Made by a program: the position numbers and the translations under genes
Part shown: positions 54,339 to 63,023 of the stretch, piece by piece
Position numbering within the stretch: position 1 is the first letter of the stretch
Layout: every line of letters begins with the position of its first letter
DNA from: Lachnospiraceae bacterium
Lineage (GTDB): Bacteria > Bacillota > Clostridia > Lachnospirales > Lachnospiraceae
Direction: 5' to 3'
DNA length: 64,000 bases
Assembly (NCBI GenBank): GCA_017438305.1
Contig: JAFRVX010000165.1
Coordinates: 16,427-80,426 of the forward strand
The notes under the pieces: generated by a model
What the model was told of the DNA's origin: nothing
Database searches by the model: none
The model's input: only the letters and a program-made list of their open reading frames with translations

Positions 54339-54529
54339 TGTGGAAAATGTGGAAAATGTGCATTGTTTACGGGTACTTTTCAAAAAGCAAGCGTTTCCGC
54401 GACTCCGGGAAGCTGCGATTTTTCCGCTGTTTCGGGACAAAAAGCTGTTGATACTGTGGATAAAGAGGAAAACCCGGCCCGAAACCGCATAATTCAAAGC
54501 CTTTCAGGCCCCCGAAAATTTGTTGATAA
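54339..54529. promoter_or_regulatory. cluster of DnaA-box-like sites upstream of dnaD
   Basis: There is an exact DnaA box, TGTGGATAA, at 54455-54463 (TTATCCACA on the minus strand). Two abutting TGTGGAAAA 9-mers lie at 54339-54347 and 54348-54356, and TGTTGATAA at 54521-54529. The rest of 54208-54705 has no ORF that I can support and, at its far end, degenerate CTGCTCCGGCCC-type repeats. Confidence 0.5.
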
Positions 54530-54705
54530 GATTTATTCCCGTTCGTTTCCGCCTCTCTGCGCGCCCGTTTTCAGTCCTTCCGATGTGCCCGGTCAAGCCG
54601 TCTTTTAACGCCTGCTCCGATTGTCCCATACTTTCGGTCCGGCAGCCTTTAACCACCTGCTCCGGCCCTCCCATGCTTAAGGTCCGGCCGGCCCGGAACG
54701 TTCAC

Positions 54706-55209
54706 TCAGTCTTCCCTGTTCTTCCAGCTCAGCCGGTGGAGCTCTCCGTGTTCCTGAAGCCCTTCAAACCGCTGCTGCCGCAGGGCTTCGTACAGGATCA
54801 CCGCCGCGGAATTGGCCAGGTTCAGAGACCGGATGGACTCGTTCATGGGGATCCGGATGCAGTCTTCCTCATGGTCTACCAGGATCTCCTCCGGGATGCC
54901 GGCGGTCTCCTTGCCGAACATGATGAAATCATCGGGTTTATAGGTCACTTCGTCGTAGCGCCGATGGGCCTTGGTGGTGGCCATATAGACCTTCGCCCCG
55001 GGGTTTTTCTCCAGGAAATCCTGAAAACTCTCGTAAACCCTTACGTCCAGGTCCTTCCAGTAATCCAGTCCGGCCCGTTTCAGAAGCTTGTCGTCCAGGG
55101 AAAAGCCCAGGGGTTTTATCAGATGGAGGACCGTGCCCGTCGCCACGCAGGTCCTTCCGATATTGCCGGTATTCGACGGGATCTCCGGCTCATGAAGCAC
55201 AATGTTCAT
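54706..55209 (-). CDS. trmL: tRNA (cytidine/uridine-34 2'-O)-methyltransferase
   Basis: This 167-residue SpoU-class methyltransferase starts MNIVLHEPEIPSNTGNIGRTCVATG. It has the knotted SAM site FGKETAGIPEEIL, IRIPM and SLNLANSAAVILYE, all as in TrmL (YibK). It methylates the wobble ribose in tRNA-Leu. I chose ATG 55209 with GGGAGA upstream; the ORF itself extends to 55320. Confidence 0.93.
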   Translation of the reverse strand: MNIVLHEPEIPSNTGNIGRTCVATGTVLHLIKPLGFSLDDKLLKRAGLDYWKDLDVRVYESFQDFLEKNPGAKVYMATTKAHRRYDEVTYKPDDFIMFGKETAGIPEEILVDHEEDCIRIPMNESIRSLNLANSAAVILYEALRQQRFEGLQEHGELHRLSWKNRED

Positions 55210-55291
55210 CTTGTAGTCTCCCTCGTCCTTGCAGCCTGTTTCAAGGAGTATGCTCTTTCTGATTGTATACTTTTTCAGCCTGTATACTTTC

Positions 55292-56206
55292 TCAATCTTC
55301 TTGTTCCCTGCGCAACACAAAGTTCTTTTTCGGCCGCTCCAGGAACCGCTCTTCCTCTCCCCGGAGCAGGATCTTTTTTACGGCCTTCTGCGTATAGCCG
55401 CAGACATCGCAGGGGACGCCGGCTTCCTTAAGAGCCCGCAGAACCGGTCCGTCGTCCGCCGTACAGGCTATGAGCACGCCTTTGGCGTACAGCTCGTAGG
55501 GATTTCCTCCCAGAACATTCATGATCTCTATGGTCTGCTGGCGTATGGGGATCCTCTTCAGATCCACGGTAAAGCCGATGCTGAAACGCTTCGAAAGCGC
55601 GAACAGGGCCGCGAAAACCCCGCCGTTTCCGGCCGGGACCACGGTGCAGCCCATCTCCGTAAAGATGCGCTCCGCCTCCTGGATAAGGGCAAGATCCTGC
55701 CTCAAAAAGCCCATGTCAAGATAGCGGGGCGAAAAACGCTGTAGCAGGATCTCCCGCTTCTTTTCCGCAATGGCATAAGCCCCGCTTTCCCCCGCGTACC
55801 CGGCGATGATGATCTTTTCTCCGGGAAGGACTTTTTGCCCTGCTTCTTTCCTTTTTCCTTCTCCTCGCCCTTTCGCTCCCGAAGATCCATCGGCCTTGTT
55901 TTTTCTTGACGGGTTTTTTTGTTCTCCGATTCCTTCAGGCCTCAGGAATCCAGCTTCTTCAAATCTATGTTTCGCAGATCCGGATTCTTCAGGTCTGAGC
56001 TCCGCAGATCCGGTTTCTTCAGGCCTGAGCTCCGCAGATCCGGTTTCTTCAGACCTGAGCTCTCCGGGTGCCTGATCCCCGGGACCAGGCTCCTCTGCCC
56101 CATGAAAAAGCCCCGGCACATCCGCGAAGGCTGCCGTCAGGGCTGCTTCAAAAAACGTTTCGGGGAAGATTTCCGGGGCTTTTTCCATTTCATGACAGTT
56201 TTCCAT
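55292..56206 (-). CDS. AIR-synthase/HypE C-terminal-domain-like protein with repeat insert
   Basis: This protein is about 304 residues long. The second half (about 115-285) resembles the C-terminal domain of AIR synthase-related proteins such as HypE: AGYAGESGAY, GCTVVPAGNGGVFAALFALS, IPIRQQTIEIMNVLGGNPYELYAKGVLI. The ATP-binding N-terminal domain is absent. Instead, about 35-100 is a Glu/Gly/Ser-rich insert with ten-residue repeats (EETGSAELRP), encoded by 30-bp direct repeats. No hydrogenase genes are near, so the function is unknown; it may be a degraded or repurposed relative. The start at 56206 lies 2 bp past the stop of the small membrane protein gene. Confidence 0.6.
   Translation of the reverse strand: MENCHEMEKAPEIFPETFFEAALTAAFADVPGLFHGAEEPGPGDQAPGELRSEETGSAELRPEETGSAELRPEESGSAKHRFEEAGFLRPEGIGEQKNPSRKNKADGSSGAKGRGEGKRKEAGQKVLPGEKIIIAGYAGESGAYAIAEKKREILLQRFSPRYLDMGFLRQDLALIQEAERIFTEMGCTVVPAGNGGVFAALFALSKRFSIGFTVDLKRIPIRQQTIEIMNVLGGNPYELYAKGVLIACTADDGPVLRALKEAGVPCDVCGYTQKAVKKILLRGEEERFLERPKKNFVLRREQED
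55965..56065. repeat. 30-bp in-frame repeats within the AIR-synthase-like gene
   Basis: About three 30-bp units, core CCTGAGCTCCGCAGATCCGG, keep the frame and give ten-residue repeats in the protein. Confidence 0.8.
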
Positions 56207-56208
56207 AC

Positions 56209-56328
56209 TTACCACGTCAGCAGCAGGCCGATAATGGTCGAGATCAGCATGGCCGCGATCAGGATGATGACCACGATCGCAGCGATCCGCCGCTGTCTTG
56301 TCTCTTTTTTGCTGCGTTTAACAGCCAT
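56209..56328 (-). CDS. 39-residue single-span membrane protein
   Basis: This small gene reads MAVKRSKKETRQRRIAAIVV and then a hydrophobic run ending GLLLTW: a basic head followed by one membrane helix. It starts immediately after the nth stop codon (TAA then ATG) and has AAGGAGG just upstream, so it is coupled to nth. The small-protein family is not recognised with confidence. Confidence 0.65.
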   Translation of the reverse strand: MAVKRSKKETRQRRIAAIVVIILIAAMLISTIIGLLLTW

Positions 56329-56976
56329 TTACGCCTCCTTTACAGCTGCCGAAGGGCAGATGTCCTTTAAAAAGCATTTTTCGCATTTGGGGCTTCTCGC
56401 GAAGCAGATGGTCCGCCCCAGGGTGATGATCTGCATATTGTAGCGGATCCAGTTTTCTTCGGGAAGGACCTCCATCAGGTCGTATTCCACCTTCTCGGGG
56501 TCCGTTTCTTCCGTGAAGCCCAGTTTCCGGGAGATCCGTTTGACGTGGGTGTCCACCACCACCGAGGGCTTCCGGTAGACGTTTCCCAGGATCACGTTGG
56601 CAGTCTTTCGTCCGACGCCGGGAAGGGTCAGCAGCTCTTCCATCGTGTCCGGCACCACGCCGTTATAGACGTCTCTTAATCGTCTCGTGCAGCCGATGAT
56701 GTTTTTCGCCTTGGCGTGGTAGAAGCCGATGGAATGAATCTCCTTTTCCAGTTCCTCAACGTCCGCCTCCGCAAAGGCCTCCAGCGTAGGAAAAACGGTA
56801 AAGAGGCGGGGGGTCACCATATTGACCCGGGCGTCGGTGCACTGGGCGGAAAGGATCACGGCGATCAGGAACTGCACCGGGGTCTCGTGGTCCAGATAGA
56901 CGATGTCATTGGTGCCGTACTCCCGGTCCAGCCTGGCCAGGACCTCCGCAACATATTTTTCATCTGGTTTCTTCAT
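56329..56976 (-). CDS. nth: endonuclease III
   Basis: This 215-residue protein has the helix-hairpin-helix LPGVGRKTANVILG with the catalytic Lys in the same segment, the catalytic Asp in VVDTHVKR, and a [4Fe-4S] cluster (C-x6-C-x2-C-x5-C in CFARSPKCEKCFLKDIC). It removes oxidised pyrimidines and nicks abasic sites. I chose ATG 56976 (MKKPDEKYV); the gene overlaps the upstream lipoprotein gene by 17 bp. Confidence 0.95.
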   Translation of the reverse strand: MKKPDEKYVAEVLARLDREYGTNDIVYLDHETPVQFLIAVILSAQCTDARVNMVTPRLFTVFPTLEAFAEADVEELEKEIHSIGFYHAKAKNIIGCTRRLRDVYNGVVPDTMEELLTLPGVGRKTANVILGNVYRKPSVVVDTHVKRISRKLGFTEETDPEKVEYDLMEVLPEENWIRYNMQIITLGRTICFARSPKCEKCFLKDICPSAAVKEA

Positions 56977-57622
56977 GGGTCTCCGTCTGTCTTTCCAGAT
57001 CCCAGACAAAGCCCAGGCTGAAGAAGCTGGGTTCCTGGGATCCTGCCAGCTGGGCCGTGGCCATCTGAAGATGGGTGGTCCTGCCGTTCTTGTCCGTATG
57101 GCTCCAGTCAACGATCACGGTGGTGGTGGCCACGTTGCCGACGGAATGGGTACCCTTCGTCTCCTCCGCCTCGCCGAAGCGTTCCGTGAGCTTTTCCTTG
57201 ACCTGATCATACAGGTCCTTCAGCTTCATCTCCCGGACGGTGTTTTCATCGTCCATATACATGAGGCTGATCATGTAGCAGAGGCCTTCGTGGGTCACAG
57301 CGGCCGTGGTCTGGTCATCCGTAACGTTCAGGAGGCTTACCTTGAAGCCCAGGCCCGAATAGATGATATCACCGTTTTCGGCGTAGCCCGCGACGTTGTC
57401 CAGGGGCGCCCCCACGATCTCCCGGACCTCTTTGATGCTCCTGCCCCAGGAAACGCCGGGATAATGAAAGCCTTCCTCTTCCGAAAAGATCTGGTCAAGA
57501 TCCAGTTCGGTGACCTGGTTCAGCTTCCGCTCCAGCTCCATGGACTTGGCCAGGGGCGACATACACCCGGTAAAGGACAGAAGCAGCAGAAGGACAGTAA
57601 ACAATACTGCGGCTTTTTTCAT
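56960..57622 (-). CDS. putative lipoprotein
   Basis: This 220-residue protein has a lipoprotein signal ending LLLLSFTGC. The rest is a small mixed fold with no recognised family; PGVSWGRSIKEVREIVG recalls the N-terminal repeats of some bacterial lipoproteins of unknown role. It overlaps nth by 17 bp. A link to nth function is not implied. Confidence 0.75.
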   Translation of the reverse strand: MKKAAVLFTVLLLLLSFTGCMSPLAKSMELERKLNQVTELDLDQIFSEEEGFHYPGVSWGRSIKEVREIVGAPLDNVAGYAENGDIIYSGLGFKVSLLNVTDDQTTAAVTHEGLCYMISLMYMDDENTVREMKLKDLYDQVKEKLTERFGEAEETKGTHSVGNVATTTVIVDWSHTDKNGRTTHLQMATAQLAGSQEPSFFSLGFVWDLERQTETHEETR

Positions 57623-57639
57623 AAAAGACTCCTTCAGCG

Positions 57640-57777
57640 GTTATTGTATTCTGAAAGTTTTTCGGTGTTTCTCAGCGATTTGCTCAAATATTTCTCAGAT
57701 ATTTCCTCGACAATTATCCGTATATATTCTTGCATAATCCTGAAATGTTTTCAGGTATTTCCCGGATATTTTCCCGT
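57640..57777. repeat. AT-rich imperfect repeats before the lipoprotein gene
   Basis: TTTCTCAGATATTTCC-type imperfect direct repeats fill the short gap between trpS and the lipoprotein gene. No terminator is clear. Confidence 0.3.
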
Positions 57778-58875
57778 TCAGTTTTTCTCGTAGCTGTCGA
57801 TCAGGATACTGGTGTCGAAGTAGTTGATCTTCATGGCCTTGCGGACGTCGTCCAGGGTCTTTGCCGCTTCCGCCTCCGCTTTCTCGGTGCCTTTTTTCAG
57901 GATATCCACCACCGCGTCCAGGTTCTTTTCGTAATCGGCGCGTTTTGCACGGATGGGCTTCAGCATTTCTTCCATGATGGCATTCAGGAAGCGTTTGACC
58001 TTGACGTCGCCCAGGCCGCCCCGGGTGTAATGGTCCTTCAGCTCCTGCAGGCAGCTGTATTCCGGCAGGAAGGCCGCGAAATGCTCGTCTTTGCAGAAGG
58101 CGTCCAGATAGGTGAAGACCGCGTTGCCCTCCAGATGGCCGGGATCGGAGACCTGGATGTGCAGAGGATCCGTAAACATGCTCATGATCTTCTGCTTGAC
58201 GGTCTTTTCATCGTCGGAAAGATAGATGCAGTTGCCCAGGGACTTGCTCATCTTGGCGTTGCCGTCGGTTCCGGGAAGCCGCTTGCAGATCTCGTTGTCC
58301 GGGATCAGCGCTTCCGGCTCCACCAGCACCTCGTCGTAGACCGTGTTGAATTTCCTCACGATCTCCCGGGTCTGCTCGATCATGGGCAGCTGGTCCTCGC
58401 CCACCGGCACCGTGGTGGCCTTGAAGGCGGTAATATCCGCCGCCTGGCTGATGGGATAGCACATGAAGCCCACGGGAATGCTGGCTTCGAAATTCCGCAT
58501 CTGGATCTCCGACTTGACCGTGGGATTCCGCTGCAGGCGGGCCACCGTCACCAGGTTCATATAATAGAAAGTAAGCTCGGTGAGCTCCGGGATCATGGAC
58601 TGAATGAACAGATTGGCTTTTTCCGGATCCAGACCGACGGAAAGATAGTCCAGGGCAACCTGGAGGATGCTCTTCCGGATCTTTTCGGGATTGTCAAAGT
58701 TGTCGGTAAGGGCCTGGGCATCGGCGATCATGATAAAGATCTTATCGAACTCGCCGGAATTCTGCAGCTCCACCCGTCTTCTTAAGGAGCCCACATAGTG
58801 GCCGATATGGAGCCGTCCCGTGGGGCGGTCGCCGGTAAGGATGATCTTGGGATCCTTTTTTGTCGTGTTTTCCAT
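57778..58875 (-). CDS. trpS: tryptophanyl-tRNA synthetase
   Basis: This 365-residue class I synthetase has the HIGH motif in [12 protein letters not shown] and KMSKS in AKMSKSLGN, plus GEDQLPM and [11 protein letters not shown] of TrpS. It attaches tryptophan to tRNA-Trp. It follows the TraX-family gene by about 32 bp. No T-box leader is seen in the short gap. Confidence 0.96.
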   Translation of the reverse strand: MENTTKKDPKIILTGDRPTGRLHIGHYVGSLRRRVELQNSGEFDKIFIMIADAQALTDNFDNPEKIRKSILQVALDYLSVGLDPEKANLFIQSMIPELTELTFYYMNLVTVARLQRNPTVKSEIQMRNFEASIPVGFMCYPISQAADITAFKATTVPVGEDQLPMIEQTREIVRKFNTVYDEVLVEPEALIPDNEICKRLPGTDGNAKMSKSLGNCIYLSDDEKTVKQKIMSMFTDPLHIQVSDPGHLEGNAVFTYLDAFCKDEHFAAFLPEYSCLQELKDHYTRGGLGDVKVKRFLNAIMEEMLKPIRAKRADYEKNLDAVVDILKKGTEKAEAEAAKTLDDVRKAMKINYFDTSILIDSYEKN

Positions 58876-58907
58876 AAAAACCTCACTTGCTTAACTTTTG
58901 TATTTCG

Positions 58908-59669
58908 TTACAGATACCGCCCCTTCACCAGGGGCCAGATGAAAATGAGCCCCAGCAGGAGAAGATGCATCGGATAGAACAGATACAGCGCCGTCCGGAC
59001 GGTTCTTGAGGGTATCCCCTGCTTTCCGTTGTAGAAGTAGATCGGGATCAGGGCCAGGAGGGCCAGGGATTCCAGGCTGTTTGTGAGAAGGATGCAGACG
59101 GCAATGCCGAAGGCGCTCACAAACATCTGGAAGAACTGCTCGCTCCTTACCAGGAACCGGACTTTTTCCATCGGGGCTGCCAGGATGCCCATGACAGCGA
59201 TCATAAAGACTCCGGCCCAGCCGTAATCCGTCAACAGCCATTTTTCGGCGATGAAGCCGCAGGCAAAGGCCGCAAGGCCGGAAAGCAGCCAGCCGAGAAG
59301 GGCTTTTTTCCCGGGGAGGCGACTGCCCCACTGGATCACATAGATCACCGGGAGTCCCAGGGCCAGGGTGAAGAACACGTTCTGCCCGGCGGGGTCCCAG
59401 AGTTTTCCCGTAAGGGCCAGATCGAAGGGCACTTCGGAAACCAGGGCGAAGATCACCATCCTCAGAAGGTATCTGCCTTTGGATTTCGTATACATGGCCC
59501 CCTGCACCAGCTGGAAGCAGAAGATCGGAAAGGCGATGCGCCCGATGCCCCGCATGACGCGGTACAGGGTGTACATGCCGTGCATGTTGCCCGAGATCCA
59601 TAAGGATACCGCCGTATGGTCGATCAGCATCGAAAGATAGGCGATGATTTTTAAAACCAGTGTCGTCAT
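58908..59669 (-). CDS. TraX-family membrane protein
   Basis: This 253-residue polytopic protein (about 7-8 helices) begins LKIIAYLSMLIDHTA, the typical TraX-family start, and ends FYPMHLLLLG. TraX-type proteins are acyltransferase-like membrane proteins (pilin acetylation in F plasmid); bacterial chromosomal copies may acylate surface polymers. The substrate is unknown. Confidence 0.8.
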   Translation of the reverse strand: MTTLVLKIIAYLSMLIDHTAVSLWISGNMHGMYTLYRVMRGIGRIAFPIFCFQLVQGAMYTKSKGRYLLRMVIFALVSEVPFDLALTGKLWDPAGQNVFFTLALGLPVIYVIQWGSRLPGKKALLGWLLSGLAAFACGFIAEKWLLTDYGWAGVFMIAVMGILAAPMEKVRFLVRSEQFFQMFVSAFGIAVCILLTNSLESLALLALIPIYFYNGKQGIPSRTVRTALYLFYPMHLLLLGLIFIWPLVKGRYL

Positions 59670-59674
59670 ATTGT

Positions 59675-61327
59675 TTAAGCTGTTTCCTGAGCCCGCTCTT
59701 CTTCCTGGTCTTCGGTAAGCTGGTAGACCTGGCGCTTTTTGGCCATTTCGTCCGAAGCCAGATATTCGTCGTAGGTGGTCATCTTGTCGATGATCTGGCC
59801 GTTGACGAATTCAATGATCCGGTTGGCCGTGGTCTCCACCAGCTGGTGGTCGCGGCAGGCAAAGAGGATCACGCTGGGGAACTTGATCATCCCCTGGTTC
59901 AGGGCGGTGATGGATTCCATGTCCAGATGGTTGGTGGGCTCGTCAAAGATCAGCACGTTGGCGCCGGAGATCATCATCTTCGACAGGATGCAGCGGACCT
60001 TTTCGCCGCCGGACAGGACCCGGACTTTCTTTTCGCCGTCCTCGCCGGCAAAGAGCATGCGCCCCAGGAAGCCCCTGACGTAGGTGATGTCCTTGATGGG
60101 GGAATACTGCTGGAGCCAGTCGTAGATCTTCAGGTCCGAATCGAACTCATAGCCGTTGTCCTTGGGGAAATAGGCCCGGGAGGTGGTGACGCCCCACTTG
60201 AAGGTGCCGGAATCCGGCTCCATCTCGCCCATCAGGATCTGGAAAAGCGTCGTCTTGGCCAGCTCGTCGCCGCCCACAAAGGCGACCTTTTCGCCTTTAT
60301 TCAGGGTGAAGGACACATGGTCGATGACCTTCACGCCGTTGATGGTCTTGCAGAGGTCCCGGACCTCCAGCACGTCGTTTCCGATCTCCCTTTCGGGGCG
60401 GAAATCAATATAGGGATATTTTCTTGAAGAAGGCCGGATCTCTTCCAGCTGGATCTTTTCCAGGGCCCGCTTTCTGGAGGTCGCCTGCTTGGATTTGGAG
60501 GCGTTGGCGGCAAAGCGCTGGATGAATTCCTGCAGTTCCTTGATCTTTTCTTCCTTCTTCCGGTTGGCTTCCTTCATCTGGCGGATCATCAGCTGGGAGG
60601 ATTCGTACCAGAAGTCGTAGTTTCCGGAGTACAGCTGGATCTTGCTGTAGTCCACGTCGGCGATGGCGGTGCAGACCTTGTTCAGGAAATACCGGTCGTG
60701 GGAGACCACGATGGCGGTGTTTTCGAAGTTGATGAGCCATTCCTCCAGCCAGTCGATGGCGGCCAGGTCCATGTGGTTCGTGGGCTCGTCCATCAGCAGG
60801 ATATCAGGATTTCCGAAGAGGGCCCGGGCCAGAAGGACCTTCACCTTTTCGGAGCCCTTCAGATCGCCGACCCTGGAATAATGCAGGGCTTCGTCGATGC
60901 CTAAGCCGTTCAGCAGCGTCGCCGCATCGGATTCGGCTTCCCAGCCGTTCATCTCCGCGAATTCGGCTTCCAGCTCCGCGGCCTTTTCTCCGTCTTCATC
61001 GGTAAAATCTTCCTTGGCGTACAGGACTTCCTTCTCCTTCATGATCTCAAAGAGTCTGGCGTTTCCCTGCATGACCGCGTCCATGACGATCTCATCGTCA
61101 TATTTAAACTGGTCCTGCTCCAGGACCGAGAGCCGCTGGCCGGGAGTGATGGTGACCGTTCCGTTGGTGGGCTCCAGCTGCCCGGACAGGATCCTTAAGA
61201 AGGTGGATTTTCCCGCTCCGTTGGCGCCGATGATCCCGTAGCAGTTGCCTTCCGTAAATTTGATGTTCACGTCCTCGAACAGGGCTTTCTTCCCGATCCG
61301 AAGCGTAACGCCGTTGGCACTTATCAT
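59675..61327 (-). CDS. ABC-F family ATPase, YbiT/Uup type
   Basis: This 550-residue protein has two ABC domains and no membrane part. The first has Walker A GANGAGKST, LKGSEKVKVLLARALF (a degenerate signature) and DEPTNHMD; the second has Walker A VGGDELAKTT (Ala before Lys, as in the YbiT-like clade) and LSGGEKVRC with DEPTNHLD. A Lys/Glu-rich linker (about 235-290) lies between them. ABC-F proteins act on ribosomes. Whether this one gives drug resistance or housekeeping rescue is open. Confidence 0.9.
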   Translation of the reverse strand: MISANGVTLRIGKKALFEDVNIKFTEGNCYGIIGANGAGKSTFLRILSGQLEPTNGTVTITPGQRLSVLEQDQFKYDDEIVMDAVMQGNARLFEIMKEKEVLYAKEDFTDEDGEKAAELEAEFAEMNGWEAESDAATLLNGLGIDEALHYSRVGDLKGSEKVKVLLARALFGNPDILLMDEPTNHMDLAAIDWLEEWLINFENTAIVVSHDRYFLNKVCTAIADVDYSKIQLYSGNYDFWYESSQLMIRQMKEANRKKEEKIKELQEFIQRFAANASKSKQATSRKRALEKIQLEEIRPSSRKYPYIDFRPEREIGNDVLEVRDLCKTINGVKVIDHVSFTLNKGEKVAFVGGDELAKTTLFQILMGEMEPDSGTFKWGVTTSRAYFPKDNGYEFDSDLKIYDWLQQYSPIKDITYVRGFLGRMLFAGEDGEKKVRVLSGGEKVRCILSKMMISGANVLIFDEPTNHLDMESITALNQGMIKFPSVILFACRDHQLVETTANRIIEFVNGQIIDKMTTYDEYLASDEMAKKRQVYQLTEDQEEERAQETA

Positions 61328-61338
61328 GATCGTCTCCT

Positions 61339-63003
61339 TTATAATGCTCCCCGTTCCCGGGTCTGGCAGGTCAGCAGGATCACCTGCCGTCCAAGCTGTT
61401 TCAAAAGTTTGATGCCGGCGGACAGCCGGTCGGTATCGAAGTTGGCGAAGATATCGTCCAGGATCACCGGAAGGGATTTTTCCGGATCGAACTCATCCAG
61501 CATGGACAGCCTGACGGAAAGCAGCACCTCATGGGCCGCCGCCGTGGAAAGGTCGCCCACCGCGATCTCCTTGCCCTGCCGGCTCACGTAGATCATCTGC
61601 TGGGGATCCACGCTGATCTTTTCATCCGCCATTTCGTTAAGCCGCGACAGATACGCGGTGGCGCCGATGCTTAAGCCGTCCTCGCCTTCATCCAGCTTTC
61701 CGGCTTCTTCCAGGGCGCTGATGGACAGGCCCAGGGCCTGGATATCTTCCAGGAGAGCGTCCTGAAGGGCCTTCTTTTCGGAGAGCTCCGCCAGCTTCGG
61801 CATCAGCTCTTCCTGCCGTTTTTCGCGGCTTTCCTTTTCTGCTTTCAGCAGGTCATTCTCTTCCATCAAAAGTTCCAGCTGTCCTTCCCGCTCCGCGCGG
61901 TTTTCGACCTTTACGTCTACTTCGTCCCGGTGGTCCAGATACAGCTGATAGGCCTGTTCCGCATTTTCCGCCTGCAGTTTAAGCTCCGCTATCCGGCCGT
62001 CAAAGGCTTTTTCCGCCTTGTCGGCGGCCGCCTTTTTCATCAGGAAGAGGATCCCGATGATGGTAAGGCCCAGACAGCCCACGGACCCGGCGATCACCGC
62101 CGGAAGCACCAGTCCTTCGGAGAAGGCAAAGTGCTTGTACCAGGCGTAACCCCAGGCCAGAAGGCCCAGAATAATGCCTGCGATCAGGAAGCCCAGACCG
62201 TTTACGGGCTTCTTCTGCGCCGATCCTTCCCGGCGCTTCAGTTCCCCGTCCAGGGCCTGCTGCTTCTTAAGCATGTCGTCTTTATAGCTTTGGAGGCGGC
62301 CCCGGTTTTCTTCGTCGGTCCGGGCGGCTTCGTCGTCCAGCCGGCCCTTCTTTTCCTGATAGGACAGGTCGTTTTCCGACACCAGGCGGTTCAGTTCCTC
62401 CAGTCTTTCCTCGTTGGCCAGGTTCTCTTCCGCGGTTTCCCGGAATTCCTTTTCCAGCCCCGTCAGAAGCTTCGCTTCCTTTTCCTGCTTTTTCTGAAGC
62501 AGGATATCCCGGGCCTTTTCAAAACGGGCCTTCAGTTCCTCTTCTTTTTTCTTAAGGGCGGTCTTCTCCGTGGTCTCGCGCCATTTATCGTCATCTCTTC
62601 TGAACCCGTTCTGGGACAGGAAGCCGGAGGAAACATACTCCTCCTCCGTGACGCCCCTTAACAGTCCTGCCAGGACCGCCTCGGGATCGCTGAAGGCCTC
62701 GCCGGTATCCGCGTTCCGGACGGTCAGGCTTTCCTCGGGAAAGCTTCTTTCGATCTCATAGCGCGCTTCTTTATCCGCCACCACCATCCGTCCGCCGAAA
62801 TTCCCTTCAAAATCATAGGGAAGATACCGGCTGTACAGGGCTGAATCCCGGGGGAGCCCGTAGAACATGCCCCTGACAAAGGAAGCAATCGTGGTCTTCC
62901 CGGATTCATTTTCGCCGGTGATGATATTGACGCCGTCTTTAAGCTGGATCCGGACATTTTTCAGTTTTCCGAAATGAACGATGTCAAGTGAACGAATGAT
63001 CAA
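61339..63003 (-). CDS. SbcC/YhaN-like AAA ATPase with two membrane helices
   Basis: This 554-residue SMC-like protein has Walker A GENESGKTT from about residue 30, long coiled coils (about 150-260 and 335-420) and a C-terminal ABC signature/Walker B region (ILDDIFANFDTDRL). Between the coiled coils lie two hydrophobic helices (about 268-325, LGFLIAGIILGLLAWGYAW and later). YhaN-type relatives share such a membrane insertion, but the protein is shorter than YhaN. It pairs with the phosphoesterase encoded just upstream (63024-64000), likely as a DNA-processing complex at the membrane. Confidence 0.8.
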   Translation of the reverse strand: MIIRSLDIVHFGKLKNVRIQLKDGVNIITGENESGKTTIASFVRGMFYGLPRDSALYSRYLPYDFEGNFGGRMVVADKEARYEIERSFPEESLTVRNADTGEAFSDPEAVLAGLLRGVTEEEYVSSGFLSQNGFRRDDDKWRETTEKTALKKKEEELKARFEKARDILLQKKQEKEAKLLTGLEKEFRETAEENLANEERLEELNRLVSENDLSYQEKKGRLDDEAARTDEENRGRLQSYKDDMLKKQQALDGELKRREGSAQKKPVNGLGFLIAGIILGLLAWGYAWYKHFAFSEGLVLPAVIAGSVGCLGLTIIGILFLMKKAAADKAEKAFDGRIAELKLQAENAEQAYQLYLDHRDEVDVKVENRAEREGQLELLMEENDLLKAEKESREKRQEELMPKLAELSEKKALQDALLEDIQALGLSISALEEAGKLDEGEDGLSIGATAYLSRLNEMADEKISVDPQQMIYVSRQGKEIAVGDLSTAAAHEVLLSVRLSMLDEFDPEKSLPVILDDIFANFDTDRLSAGIKLLKQLGRQVILLTCQTRERGAL

Positions 63004-63023
63004 GGACCAAGCCTCCTTAAGCC

